Source of the DNA: Monarcha castaneiventris obscurior
Lineage: Eukaryota > Chordata > Aves > Passeriformes > Monarchidae
Length of the DNA stretch: 64,000 nt
Assembly: GCA_026261815.1 (NCBI GenBank)
Contig: JAMPIT010000174.1
Span: 5,394,001-5,458,000 of the forward strand
Direction: 5' to 3'
The position numbers and the translations under genes are program-made. The notes beneath the pieces were generated by a model. That model did no database searches. It was given only the letters and a program-made list of their open reading frames with translations, and had not been told where the DNA came from. Every line of letters starts with the position of its first letter. Positions within the stretch are counted from its first letter, which is position 1. Shown piece by piece: positions 49,301 through 63,420 of this stretch.

Positions 49301-50091
49301 TGTCAGCAGCCTGTTCCTGCAACCAGCAACTTTTTTTTATGGTGACATTTCAGCAGTTTCAGGCTCACTAGGAAAAAAGATTCTTGGAGATTCTGTATTC
49401 CAAATTACTTGAGTCAAATTTAGATAAGCTTGAGGAAGCTTTTGAAAAATGAAAGACCTGAATCTGATCTAGAATTAGATTTATTGTAAAATGTAGTAAC
49501 TAAATAACTAAATATCAAAACGCTTCACCATCACAGCTATTCATCCCTCACCTTCTCCCAGCTACTTGTTCTGGACCCATCCTTACCCAAACACCCATTC
49601 TGAGCTCAGCTGGTTCAGATGTGAATTTCAGGCTGTTTCTAGTAACTTCCCATACCCACAACATCAAAACCACCATGCAACTCTGCACATGTGGAGCTCA
49701 GAGTGCAAAGGCAGACCCACATCTCACTCTGCTTTCAAACTAACCATCAACAAACACTCCAATAAAAATACAAGGATTTTAACTCCATGCATTTTAAACA
49801 CTGCCATTTCCCAACACTGTCATACATGTGGCAATAACCAAGTGAAAAAGGTCTAATTTTCCATGCTTAAAAAAACCCTAGCTAAAATAATCTTTAAAGA
49901 TTTTCTTTTTAATTGCCATTAATATCTACTGGCTAATGCAACTCCTTCAAGCCTGAAGGGTTATTCCTTTTACAGAGGGCCAGGGAAGAGATGCCTTTAT
50001 TTTGACCTAATATGTAAACCCCTCAAACAACTGTCAGACCTCAATTTTAAATGAATATATCAAGACACAAAAACCAAAACCAACATACATT

Positions 50092-50165
50092 CCAAATTTA
50101 TACTAAATTTATACAGAAATTTATACAGAAATTTATATAAATTTATACTAAATTTATACAGAAAA
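50092..50165. repeat. AT-rich short tandem repeat, unit about 12-14 bp
   Basis: Variants of AAATTTATACAG and AAATTTATACT recur about five to six times (for example ACAGAAATTTATACAGAAAT). The sequence is nearly free of G and C beyond the ACAG step; probably a diverging minisatellite. Confidence 0.85.
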
Positions 50166-51467
50166 ATCAAGTTTTCCCAAACTTTCACATAAAAATCATA
50201 AGGAGATCTACAAGAAATTTTTCAGCCTACATTTATAGAGGCTTCAGTAAGCAGACAACCAGCTTCCAGGGAATATTGACAGCCACCCTTGCCATCTGGA
50301 GGGACTCATTTAGGAGACGTGTTCCTATGGACAACCCGCCCTCCCCTTCATGCCACTGCTACCCCATTTCTACTCCTGCATGAACATGGAAGAGTTTGGG
50401 ATGCAGAGGGAACTCAGGGAAGTGCAGCACCCAATGTACTGCTGCTGTCTGAAATCTGCCTTAACTCACCCCAGTCTGCTAAGAGTGGTTTATAGGTTTT
50501 GGTTTTCTGTTTTTGCATTTAGTTTTTACACAAGTACAGTCTGTGGCCTGGTAGACCCAGCAGGGATCGAACGGCTAAATCTTCATGTGCACTTTACAGA
50601 GAAAGGGCTCTGCTTCACAACACAGGGTTCAGTTTTCCTTAGCTGTTAACAAAACACAAACCCGCTACACAAAGTCAAACAGCATTGCCTCAGCAAGTGT
50701 TAGTCTGGAGCCTGAGGGAAAACAAACAAAGAAACCACTTAAAACATCATGGATGAATTTCATCCTAGGTCAAAAAGGCTCCACAAGACTATGACACAGT
50801 ACAGTAACCTTCAATGTACCCATGTTCCTTTTGCTAGAAAAACAGCTTTTCAGAAAGCTGAAGATGACCTGCAAATCTAGCATACCCCTAGTTCTCATTT
50901 TTACATTCCATCTCCTTCATATTCTCCTTTCATTCTCTAAATACATTTCTGCAGAAGCCCAAGGTGAGAGCCCTGGTATTCAAGATAAGCCAGGCTGCAT
51001 GTGGATGAACAAATAGAGACATTGTTGTCAACACCAGGACATTTTGCTCTTATCATGAGGAAGGGATGTGCAAATTGAGGGAGTGGAAAGTATCAGGATT
51101 ACATTTGGTATTCATTACTTCTACATTGAAATGCTCCTGAATAATATCCTGAGAGTTGACAGGAGAGCAGTAACACAAGACAAACCCAATCTGTTCACAT
51201 ACACTGAAAATTAAGCTTAGTTTATTCTTTTCTACACGTCTAACTACAACTGGAAGGAACAGTGAGTACATCTAAGCCTAATACAGATTCAGTCCTCTGT
51301 ATAATGTTCTGTGAAAAAATTTCCCTCTTGCTACATGATTTTCTCATTTTAATGAATGGAATCTCATTTCAAGTCACTTTCTGAACATTTTGTACTTATT
51401 AATATTTAAGGAGCTAACCAAAGAAAGATCAGCTGCACTCAAGAGCTCCTTGTCTGCTCAGCTTTTC

Positions 51468-51570
51468 ACAGAATCACAGAATGGGTCAGGGTGGAAGGGA
51501 CCACAGTGGGTCATCTGGTCCAACCTCCCTACTTAAGGAAGGTCATCCTAGAGCACAGGATAAAAGAAAA
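51468..51570 (-). mobile_element. CR1 LINE 3' end fragment, minus orientation
   Basis: CACAGAATCACAGAATGGGT, then GGTGGAAGGGACCACAGTGG, then GTCATCTGGTCCAACCTCCC and GGTCATCCTAGAGCACAGGA is the reverse complement of a CR1 3' end. Where it ends on the high-coordinate side is unclear (after about 51570 the match fades). It lies in the sense direction of GRAMD4. Confidence 0.85.
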
Positions 51571-53416
51571 GGACACTCTTCTTCCCCCTGTGCACAGACT
51601 TCTCCCAAACTACTCTGCAGAAGGCTCACGTCTGTGAGGAAAGCCAAACTTTATCCACAGCACCTCTTCTTGAACAAGAGGGAGTGACTTTGTAAATGTG
51701 AAGTTGGCATCTTTCAAGAAAACTTTACATTAAGCTCGACTTAACAAAGACATTTAGCACACAGAAGGGGCACAACCCACACCCAATGTGGCCCTTTCAT
51801 GAACAGCCCTGACATGAGATAGAGCTCATCCAGGACAATACAACGTTTTAGGTTCTCAGTATAGAATGATGTCATCATTTCTCATTGGAAACCAAGACTG
51901 CAATACTTTGAGCCAACCATTCAGTTGGATTGGCCAAGAGCAGTTTACAAACACTCTCTGAAAGTTACAAGCATTGCACAAGTGCCCCCAATTTCTGACA
52001 TCAACAAACACACAAACAAATCTTCAATCTGAGCTCTCCCCATGCTCATCACAACAGGTTCATCCTGAAATAATACTCACTGCCTCAGCGCCACAGTCTG
52101 GTGAAGTCTTCTTCCAATTACATCACCCTTGGCTTCAGGGTCATAACAATACCCAGAACAAACTCCTTTCTGGTTTTGAGTAACACCTATTAAAAACTCC
52201 TTTCAGGGTCAGGATTCTTTAAAACCCTAGACTAGGCAGGGATAGACCAGGCGGATAGACTCTGGTGGGTTGTTTTCTTCATGATAGATGAAGTTATCAG
52301 GCCACCTTTGGAGAAACATTATGCTTAGTAACTCAGGATTATTTTGCCTTTAAGTTTAAAGGGAGTTGAACAAAAAAATCTCACCAGAATCACCTCCTCT
52401 GTTACACACTGCCAGCAGAAGCAACACTCAGTTAACACAGGTTGGAAACCAACAGGAAGTTGTGCTTTGGTGTTGCAGACTTAAGTAGATACAGTTATTA
52501 ATTGAGCATCAACTCAAACAATTTAAATTGTCCACCGACTGAGAGAAGGAGGGGAGGAAGAAAAAAGTGGAAAGCTGTGTAATGTGTTCTGTGGCTCAAT
52601 ATGGGGACTGGAGACAGAAGTTCAACGTACAGATCTTGACTGCCACTGGTGAGGTTGTCACAGCAACCATAATGCAGCTTCATGAATATGCATTACGCTA
52701 AAATCTGTTTTTTTCTCCAAAAGAGAGTAACATGTCATTCAGCTCACAACATGACGCTGCCTGGGAGACAAATCAGGACTGCACAATAAAAGTGACTAGT
52801 CTTCAAAACCTTCATCTTGGCTGCTGCAAACAAAAGGGTTGGGGGAAGAGGGGAGACACAGAACATGGTGGCTTGGGGCTGCAGGGCTCCCTTCTGTACC
52901 TTCCTCAGACAGTATTTCAGACATATTTGGCAAAAATTTTAAGGCAGACATTCCCAAAATCAGCTGCTCAGTTCCTGCAGAGTTGCAGACCTGTGCAAAG
53001 CATCAGCCTTAACCCCTCAAGCACCAGGGGACCAGCCCTTTGGTCAGCCAGAGGCAGCAGCACCAGTGACTCTCCCCAGAAGGATGGATACGGGGGAGCT
53101 GCTGCTCAGTGTCCAAGACAGCTGAAACTGGGGGCCTTGACTTGACCACCACAGGAAAATTGTGGGTGGAGTGATTCACAAAAAAAAAAAACCAAACCAC
53201 ACACATGTACCTATCCAGGTCACACCCTATCATGTCAAGGAACAAAAGGCAGTAACTGTTTCCACTGAGTTGGTGTGGGAGTTGTACTTTGTCCTTAACT
53301 CCCCACTTACCCTAACACCACTTCCTCTAACACAGAGCCACCCTACTGTGGCTACACACTTCTGTCTCTCATCATGAAACCTCAGTCTCTCAGTCTGAAA
53401 CCTAAAATTAGGAAGC

Positions 53417-53460
53417 CTTAAATTAATCTGTTAAATTTGTTAATTTGTTAAATTAATTTG
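53417..53460. repeat. AT-rich imperfect tandem repeat
   Basis: TTAAATT, GTTAATTTGTTAAATTAA and similar units recur; low complexity, no further meaning seen. Confidence 0.7.
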
Positions 53461-55494
53461 TCTGTAAATTGAGAATTTTAACTCCCAAATAGCAAGATAA
53501 AATTCATTTTTCCTCAAGACACCTGTGTGGGAGAAAGTAAAAGTGAAACACTGATTATGCCACCAGAAAAGCTGCACAAAAAGCCTTGCATGAAAACTTT
53601 GCCTGCAGAGAGGATCTCCAGCAGCATTCATGGACTGGAGGAGCCACCAGTTCAAGCAGGGGCAGATATCCTGTGAAAGAGTTAGCAAGTAGTGATAGTA
53701 ATAAAAGCCTATTGCTGACATGACATCTGGCCCTCCTTTCTCCCCTGCTGTGTTCCCATCCCAGTCCCAGAGGAGCCCAGCCAAGCCTGAAGCCCACTAG
53801 ATCACAGGCTGACAATAAAGGGAGCAACCCCACTCATTTCTGCCACAGCCTTTATGTCACTTGATCATTCATGCAGTTTATCAGCTCATTGCTGATGCAA
53901 CTAATTTTTGTGTTTGTTTTCTGGCAAGGTCAGTCTAATCAGAGCAGGCAGGGATGCAGTCTCACTCGGGGCAGCACGAGCTATTGGAGCTTTTGCTATT
54001 CCCACACAGAAAATGTGGTGGTTTGTGGGGGTGGGTGGAGGGAGAAAGCAGCCTTTTACAGCAGCCACCTGCACTTAAACAAGGTGAACCGACTGCAAAG
54101 CTTCACCTTAAAGACAGCATTTACGAAGTTGCCACAAGGCACATTTCAAAAATTGGACGCCAGAGCTTCAGCCCCTACTCTGAAGGACAGCGAAGAGTTT
54201 GTCACAGCTTGGCATTGACAAAAGGCTTTTTTCTGCTTCCTTGCTCTGAATTTTGTCTACTAATCAGGGTAGAGCTGAGGGTGAAGACAGGAAGATGTGT
54301 ATCACCAGCTCAGCAAGAACCTCTGCATATGAGAAGGTTCAGGCAGCTCAGAACTGGATGGGCTTCCAACAGGTAAGAAGCTGGGGCACACGGGAGCTGC
54401 TGCCCTAAGCAAGCACCACAACTTCTGCCTATTAAAACAGAGACGTGGGGGTGACAAATGGGGGAGAAGGACAATTAACACAGGGTAAGATTAGGCTGTC
54501 ACTGCATTTATCTCCTCTTCCACTGTTCAAATGGAAACTGTAAGAAGTCTAGATTGACGCAGCACTCAGAATAAAGCTGGCCTTTTACAATCTACTTTAA
54601 AATAAATATTTAAAGTCAGAAGTACATATACTGGCGGAAGCATGTTATGCAGACTAATAAGTTTACTAAGAAGGTAATCACTGACTGTTTAGAAAAACAG
54701 TGAGCCCTGCCAGCCCTGAAGAATTTTAATTCTGTCCCTTCAAGTAAAAAACCAGCAAGCTATTGAGACCTGTTTGATGCTGAGTTTTCCATTATCTCAA
54801 CAGCATGTTCGTCATCTTTAGAGGGCAACTAGAGATTAATCAGAGAATGAAGGTACTGCTAAGAAAAAAAGACACTGTAGAAATGAGCTGCAATCCAAAC
54901 TTAAAAAAAGATTCTTTGAGACCAGCCTTCCAAGATCTACACAGAATAGCTTGGACCTAGCAGGTATTTCCTTGGGAGGACTCTCAGAAGCAAGTACCTC
55001 ATCAGCTCAGGGTGTCTGATCATAGCTCACCCAGCAACCTATGAAAACAGAGCAAAGGTACATAGCACTGTGCAGTTTTGAAGAATGTCTATGCATTCCT
55101 TTTTGTTTGTTGTGTCTATAAACAAAGATGTACCATGTGAAGCAGGACACAGCTCACAGCTAACAACGGCAGCCTGACCAATCTCGGCTGTGCGTGTGCA
55201 CCCATGAGCACAGCTGAGAGCACACAGCCCCATGCTCAAGGGAAGCCTGCCCCAGCCCTCACCATCCTCTGCACCTCGCACCTCTGAGTAACACTTCCCC
55301 CGTGCCACAGGGCCAAGCCTCCTGTACATTATGATTTCACTTATGGCAAGGCCACACAGAAGGAATTACTCAAGCTAACAGGTGAAAGACCACAGACCTA
55401 CAACCGCTGTGCTACATGCGCAGTGATAAAATGAACCCCCTACCTTCGTGACACTAAGCAACCACAGGGCCAGGTTCGTACTTCCCAGATCATT

Positions 55495-55540
55495 CACCTA
55501 TCAGGGTACCTCACTGAGACACCTATCAGAGTACCTCTGG
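55495..55540. repeat. Imperfect tandem repeat, unit about 25 bp
   Basis: CACCTATCAGGGTACCTC and CACCTATCAGAGTACCTC stand 25 bases apart with one mismatch over the shared 18 bases; the two copies abut. Confidence 0.8.
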
Positions 55541-58500
55541 ACTAAGGGCCAGAGTACAGCAAGAGCGTCTATTTTGAGGGTCTTGCCTCAATTTAGTGAG
55601 ACAATTCAGTAGAAGCCAACATTAGAACTGTGTGAGTATCCAGTTAACATGAAACAATCCAGATGCAAGTGTTCCTTGAAATATTCCCAAGATGCAGTAA
55701 CATTGTGTACAACACTTTGTAACTTGTTTCTGCAAGCTTTAACTATCCGACTGCTGATCTGAGAATTCATTAACCTTCTGAAATGCGCATGTTGCAAAAA
55801 AATCAGGTTATGCTGACTAAAAAAAAAATCAAAAGACAGACATGGCCAAGGAGAGAACTGAGGATTTTACCAAACACCAGTAGCTCTCCAACTGCCATGT
55901 AGTCATAAAAGTAATGTTAATGCATTAAATATTTTTAACATCTCCCCTTATGGTTAAGTACAACATGGCTGTTCCAGGAAGAACTAGAAAAACATAGCTG
56001 GCACAAGCCAATTACAACCACCACTTGATTTCCTTCTTATATATGGCCCTGAGCTTACAAAGAATGTGTATAATCCCCAAATCATAGACATTTCCATGCA
56101 AGAAGCAGAGATGCTGCTCATTCTATTCGTTCTCCCTTTCTCCCAACAAAAAGCTGAAAATGCTTCTGAAGCTGGTGCTACAAGTACACAAGAGAGGAAG
56201 GGGGAAAAATGCAAAAACACTCCATGGATGATGCAAGTTTGCAGTGTTATAATTACTCATCATATCAACCTCTATAACAAGGGGCAAAAAACCTTGCAAA
56301 AATAATGCATAAAAGGACACGCACAACACACAAAGACAGGATTTATCACAGTAAGTTAAATGAAAGAGTAACAGAGAAACAGCAAGTTTTATACAGAGAA
56401 ACAGTAAGTCTGGCTTCGGGCATCAGCTTAATTTCTGGCACTGTCTGTACTACACAGCCACTTGTAAAAGCCATGTAAACTATTCCTTGAAATCTTACCA
56501 CAGAATAAAAAAGTCAAGGTCAAGTTCCCACCAGACTGACAGCAGCTCTGCTGGAAAGCAGCACTCTGGAAAAGAGCCTCCTTCATTCCACCCACACAGC
56601 TTGTCAAAAGATGACAGAGATATTTTACTCCACGTAGAAGAGTTAGGAAATAGCAGAGGAAGTTGTGTGACACAGGAAAGTACCAAACTTGGTCTCTAGT
56701 TACCACAGACCCCTCCTGCATTTCTTCTGAGTGCAACCCATCTTTTTAGTCCCATTGCACTGCTGTTACATTTGCTGTAAAAAGAAAGAAATCACTGTAC
56801 CCAAAATAAGGTTTTGGTATCTGAACGGCAATTACTTGTTTAAATAACTAACACAGTGAAATGGCAGGCTCCAGACTGAGTGGCCCTGCTGTTCAAGGTA
56901 ATCTTCCTTACAGGAGCAAACCTCTATTCTCTCACATTTCACACTGCATCATTTCCATCACAGCCACAGTATCTGCTCTTTGTCCCCATGCTTACAATAG
57001 AAATCCTAAATTTTTAAAAAAACAAAATTCATAACAAACCCCCAGCTAGTATAGCCATACCAGGGAGCAGAGGGCACAGTCCAGTGAGAAACTAGATCCC
57101 TGAGGAATATAACCACAATCCTGCAAGTTAACTCTTTTGTTCAGTAAACTGCTTGGGTCTTTTGCTATAACTGCAGATCTTTCATTTCATATGTTGATTT
57201 TAACATGCTTTGGACAGCAAAACTAAGTGGAAATCTTTGCTATTAAATCTGATTCTTCCAAGAAGCAGCTGCTGTCTGGGTATCTCCTCCATGCTCTTTC
57301 CCAACAACCTCTGCCTGTAGTATCACCTGCTGTTAAAAAAGTCACTGTGGGTGATACCACTAACTGCTCTAAGCAGAGGATTGAAAATGGACACCAGTCC
57401 AGCCCAGGAAAAGGCTGCCATACATGCTTACCAGTAGTGAGAATTAAATAGGCAACTGATGGGGAAGTATGAAGGTGGGGCTGAGCAAAGTACATCCCCT
57501 CACCCTACCAATAGTTACAGATGGGGATCACAGCTTATAAGGAAGTAGAATAACCTCAGAAAGAATGATGGAGAAGGGAGGGAGGAAAAGGATTAAAAAA
57601 AAAAAAAGACACTACTCAAGTTTTCCATGCATTCCTGTATTTTCTCCCTAATTTTATTAGTTGAAAAAACCTATTTCATTTTGCAAACAAAAAACAAAAT
57701 AACTCCTCACTCAAGACACTCATCACTGCTGGAAACAAGCTCTGGCCAGCAATCATAACTCACTCATTTTCACACACACACACAGCATCTCAGCTCCCCA
57801 CCTTCAGCAGCCTGGCACACATGGATGGCTGCATGCATGGCGGACACAGGAACAGGGACAAAAGACAGACATAAGGGACCACATTCTATGAGCAATTTTG
57901 AGGCTTCCTTAAAGCATGAGTAGAGTCAAGGAAAACCAAAGAAAAAATTCCATCATTTCAAGGAAACACAGAAATTATGCTTTATGTAAGTCTGTAAGGA
58001 AGATACAAAGCGTCTTCCTAGCAATAAACCAAAGAGCTGAGGTAATTACCATAATCTTGCCCAGTTCTTACTAATTTGGTCATATTTGTAAAAAATTAAC
58101 ATTTTAATGGTGCATCTTATATTCTATTGCCTCATAACTGAATATGATGAAAAGTTATGCACAGGAGTTAAGAACTACATTTCTAAAGCTGCTTGAAACA
58201 ACTGGAACAAGATTATTTTAGAGCAAGTCTTTAAATAAAGCAGGGCATATCAACAAACCCAGCTCCCCTTCTCTCTGTAAAGGGAGAACCTCCTGTTGGC
58301 ATCACCACCAAAGTATATATATGTGATAAGTGGCATTTCTCCCAAGAGAAGCCAGCTCGTCTCTTGAAACAGTCATATTAGCAAGTTTTCCACCAGGTTT
58401 CAACATGAGATGTACTGGACACATGGAAAAGGAAAACAAAAAACCTCTGCCAGATCGGTCCTTTTGATCCCAAACATGGGGTAACATATGAATCCAATGG

Positions 58501-58589
58501 TGTTTGCACTTCATGGATCAGCTTTTTAGTTTATTAACCAAGCCTGTAAAAGCATTCTAAATTACCATAGTTTTTGCATGCTCTATTAC

Positions 58590-58606
58590 AAAAAAAAAAA
58601 AAAAAA
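58590..58606. repeat. 17-base A homopolymer
   Basis: Uninterrupted plus-strand A-run. No retrocopy sequence was recognised upstream of it, so I read it as simple sequence rather than a poly(A) tail. Confidence 0.8.
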
Positions 58607-61600
58607 GTACTTTCTTGTCTCAAAATATCACAGATACACCGTGAAGCCTGTCAGGCTGCTAAGATAATCCAAACCAAATGACAGCAAATAGCAACCTGGC
58701 ACATGGCTGATGAGCCCTCAGACTCAAAATAGATTTAAATTAACACAAAGATAGCAGGAGAAAGTTTAGTAACAAAGTGAAGAAACTAAAGGAGAAGAAA
58801 TAAGATTATATCAGTCATCATTTCAATCAGACGAAACAAGTTAAAAGCCAGCTAGAGGATGGCATTTACATCTGCCTCTAAGGCTGGGATGAGGGCCAGA
58901 ATTACACTACTTGATCTGACTTATTTATGCCATGCTGACACTTCAGTTGGCAATGATGAAGGTCCAAAGGTCAAAGTACTGAGGCAAAGAGCCATGTACA
59001 CACAATGTATCTTTCCAGACAGTCATGTCTGGGGTAGGGAAGCAGGGAGCAGGGAGCCACCCACCCACCTGCCACCATGAAAACACTTTGGTTGTGCCCA
59101 TTTCAAAGCTTCCTCAGTCCACAGAGGAGATTTCTGGAGAGATCCTGCCTTTCTTCACCCAACCACTCCTACAAAATGGTGTGTTTTTTCCAAGTCAAAG
59201 CCAGAGAGAAGCCAATGGTGCCTCATGTTAAAACTGAGAGACCACGTCACCAGCTGAAGCCCAAAGACCACCCACAGACCTCCAAAAGACCTCATGAAAA
59301 CTCCCTGAAGAATGTGGGGGATGGAGTATAAATGAAGGCAGAGTACGACATTTTTGGCACTTCTGTCAATTTCTTAACTGGGATTTCTTCCAGCTCTAAC
59401 TTATTCCCCATTACTTAAATAATATTCACATATTTAAATCTTGGAATTTTAAAACCTAAACCATAGATTTCACTTTTCAAAAAGGATCCCAAAAATTGAA
59501 TTATAAATCAGGTTCAAATTCCAGTTTAGGAATAGCAAGCCTTTTGTTTGTACTACACAAATGTTTTAACAGATACAGTCTCTCAAAGTCAAGGAAACTT
59601 GGAATTCTGAGATTTTCTGCATTAATGTCGGAAGTATACTTAAGACTACAGAATATGATGGAACCACCAGCTAGCACTGAACTCCCACTAACCTCTGATT
59701 TGCTTATCTAATTGGCATTAAAAAAAAGGGAAAAGGAAAAAAATGTACATCACATTATTCTTGAATATTTTAGGGATCTCCAGAGAAAAATATGCCCAAA
59801 AGCAAATTACAAAACATCAAATTTGGTGAAGGAAAAAAAAAGAAAAAGAAAGATGGTATCTTTTGATTTCTTTGTTGTAGACATCTGGAGCCTCTATCCA
59901 GCTGCAGGATCAAGGCAGATGGACTAAACTTGAGCAGGGACTTGGATGGCTGTAAAGGGAGTCTGCTCTAAACAACACCTAAGTCTTGGAAGATGACTTG
60001 ACAAGCAACCAGCTATCTTTAGTGTGAAAAGAAAAGCTGTAAATACACAATGGAGGAATAGTTCATCTTCTACTGATACTCCTGACAAACCATTCTATTT
60101 ATTGGATAGTACAAAAGCTTCAGAAACTAAACAGCAGTTTTAATCAGGGACTGTTCTAGCTTTTAATTGCTGCGCTCAACTTTGATGCCCCACAGCATAC
60201 CAGGGGCATCAGGCTTTTCAACAGATGTATAGCAACAAGCAAAATAAAAACCACTCCCTACTAAAACCCCTCCTTCAGAAAAGGCAGGCACATCATCCAG
60301 AGACATGAAAGCAAGTTTTTCTGAATTAGAAGACTGTTTTCTAGTAAGTGTGAAGGTTTCTGAGTGCCCAGGAATCACAACTGACGTTAGGATCAGAAAG
60401 CTGGGTCTGATTTGTGTATAACCAACACTAATAACTTAGACCAAGGGCTCACATATGTACAGAAAAAAAAGTCTTTGGATTTGGTATGTAGTTAATGAGG
60501 CCACAGAAGAGGTCAGACCACTTCATACTGGCATTCTTGCACAAGGGTGCACACTGGACTACATTGCTAGTTATCCAAAACAACTTACTTTAAAAGTTGA
60601 ATCTACTAGTTAGCCCTTATTTAAAAAGAAACAGAAGCTATTCCAATTGTCAATTTGTAAGAAAGAAAACCTGCATGCTTGTAGCTAATCTACCTCAAGA
60701 GCAGCTGTCTGGTGCTTCCTCTGTGGTTCAGAAACATCAGCAGTGCATCTGTTTCCTAAACACAGTTTCCCATCTCCCATTTCAGATAATGAGCAATCTG
60801 TGGTCATTCAGTCATCATCAAGGTCAAGCCCCTTCCTAGTGTTTCCAGTAAGTGTATGTGTCTTTAACCGACTTCTCTTCTGACTTTTACAACAATGCAG
60901 TATTAACTCGTAGCAACTAAACCACTGATTTAAAAGGTTCTAGAAAACATCACTCTATGTAATTACCAATCCTTGGCTCTGCTGGAGCTTTTGAAATGAG
61001 AAGAGAAAGTAAAAAAGCAAGGAAACAGACACTGGTTTTTGTGTCAGTCTATGTAGTGTTTTCAAAACTCATGTAACACAACTGTTGAACAGTTAAATAC
61101 GTACACAAAATTTTTTGTTCAATGAATGAGGTCTGCTTTACTTTCATATTAGCTCTCAGATGTTATTATGAACTTTAGTCAGCTGAGAAGAAAGCCTCCT
61201 TCAGGGTAAAACAAACAGCTGTAGTTTGCTTCAGACAGTAAGGAATACAAAGCGCATGGAAGGATTTTCCATGATTTAACAGACAATAAACTGTCACCAA
61301 CAACAGACTAATGAGTCACAGACAACAGCTTAATACTTAAAGCTTATTGCTAAAGAAAAAAATAGTTATGCAATTTCAAAGTACTAACAACAAAACACAA
61401 AATGAGCTTTGGATAGATCCCATAGTGTCTCAAACCAGGTTAGCTGTATGCATCCAAGTGAAACTCAAAGCAGACACTGGACACAGCCAGGCTTGCACTG
61501 CACCAGGAAAACCGGACTGAAAATGTCGGTCATTGTTTCATACTCAAAAAGCAGATACTGTCCCTGCTCTCTTTTAACAGAGGACTGCAAGGGCCAGAGA

Positions 61601-62997
61601 GCTTCACCAGGCAAATTCAAAATGCTAAACAAAGTAAGACCCACATTCCTCCTGTAAAATATTCCAAGAAATGGTATTTGTGCTTCATTTATTTTCAATG
61701 TGTTGTCATAGAGAGATAAGTGATCCAGCATTAGAGGAAATCTTTGTTGGCAAAGCCCTCAAACAGGGGAAAGATTGCTACTGGAAGAAATAGGGAAGAA
61801 ACAGAAGTAGCTTTACAAAAAATATATTTGCTGTAAAAATATTCCCTAATATAGTTTTCTGGGGAAGTCGGAACTATCCCACTTTGGCTGAAAAAGAGCT
61901 GTTGAATGCATTTACAGTCGTCAGTCCCATAAGCAACTCTGCCAGGGAGAGATGGCAAAGTTTTTCAAAATAGGCCAAGACCCTTCTTAAGTATCAAAAG
62001 CTTTTGTATTCAGAACATTTCTTCCAAATAAAAAAGGGCTTGCTCCAGATAATCTGGAATAGAACAGAGTTCTCATTTCTGCAGTGTTTTGAAAACTCTT
62101 GACATTAGTTTTAATTACTGCAAGTTTCCTGGAAGCTGTTACATCTGAAGAAAATCTTGCAAGCATAGCACCTTGTAGCAGCTGGCAGTTCTCTTAAACA
62201 ACCACCATGTCCAACCACACTCTTCATGGCTTGTTCGAAGGGCATTCCTCACTACACGACCACAAGTGATCCCACAGAGCTGCTGAGACCATGCAAGGTT
62301 TTACACAAAACCAAGCTGTGCTACATTTTTGCACAAAAAGTGATCTCAGACACTTGGAGGTATCTTTTGGGCTGCTTTGTAGGCTAGCTTTTAAAAGGAG
62401 TGTGTGATCTTGGATAAAGGCACTGCAGAAGTGCAAAGACTTATAAACTTAATCTAACCGTAGTAACACCTGCAAGTGGTTTAATGCCTTGAAAAGTCAG
62501 ACTACATAAAGAATAGATTCAGACAGATTGCCCTTTTTCCTATTCCTTCCAGTGACATGATCCTTGCAGCATACAAGACTTAGTAGTCTACAGAGCTGGT
62601 TTTCACTATTATCTGATGATCACATCAGTCCAAAGACACCCCAGTGTAAGTCCCATGATGTTTTGGATGCTTTGCTGCTCCCAAGTTTCACACTTCACAG
62701 CTATCTTTGCCCCACACAAACAGGATGGCAGCTGCTGGGAACCCAACATCGCAGCGAGAGACAGCAAGGTACAAGCAGGCAACTCCTTCGACATCACTGC
62801 CTGTCTCAGAAGGCAAAAGGCGAGCAAGAGAAAAGATGAAGAAAGCCCCTAACACAAAAATGAGTTCAGAGATAGGATCGTGGATTACAAATGTTCTCGC
62901 AGCTTGATTTGAATCAGGTAGAAGTCACATTCCTCAGGGGCCAGGTAACTGCAAGGAATACCACATCCAAGGTACACAGCATTTCATCTTTGGGTGC

Positions 62998-63420
62998 TTA
63001 AAATGCTATTTCTTCCCCTGTTCCAACACAGTATCTTGTTGCAATAGTTGTGCATTTTCCAAAATGCTCAAGAGTCCAGGCTACTGTTTCCTTCACTCCC
63101 AGAATGGGGTTATAGATATTTTCAGACTGCTCTCTGATGCTAAGATCTCTAAAGTTCAAACTGGACATCCCATTCTCTCCAAATAACCCAGAAAGCATAA
63201 ACTCACCCATTTTCTGGGTTAGTCCTGGAACAAAATCTGATACTGGTAGTGGTCCCACTACTACAGAAGTGTCTAGGGAAGCAGCTTTACCCAAAGCACA
63301 CAACCATACCGTTCCCTGGATTCTGATCCGGAGTAAATGACAGGGTTTAGACACCATCAGTCCTAACGTAACTAGGTGGGTCCCTGAAGCTGTACGGCTA
63401 CAGACATCACCTGGCTCTAA
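62998..63420 (-). other. Unidentified open frame preceded by an acceptor-like site
   Basis: On the minus strand CATATTGTTTTTTAG is followed by an uninterrupted frame of about 140 codons from 63420 to a TAA at 62998. Pieces read LVTLGLMVSKPCHLL, IQGTVWLCALGKAASL, VVVGPLPVSDFVPGL, LSIREQSENIYNPILGV and HFGKCTTIATRYCVG. It contains an internal ATG (63357, 119 codons). I recognise no family. It could be a terminal coding exon, a decayed mobile-element or retroviral open frame, or chance; ORFs of this length are expected a few times by chance in 64 kb, so the acceptor is the only added weight. Confidence 0.25.

Noticed and set aside
52732..53145. 137-residue plus-strand open frame
   Set aside because: Ser/Gln/Pro-rich with no domain and no splice framework; lies in a GC-richer intronic or flanking patch that opens frames on both strands.
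53954..54376. 140-residue plus-strand open frame
   Set aside because: No recognisable domain; a second overlapping frame (53871-54218) is also open, indicating composition rather than coding.
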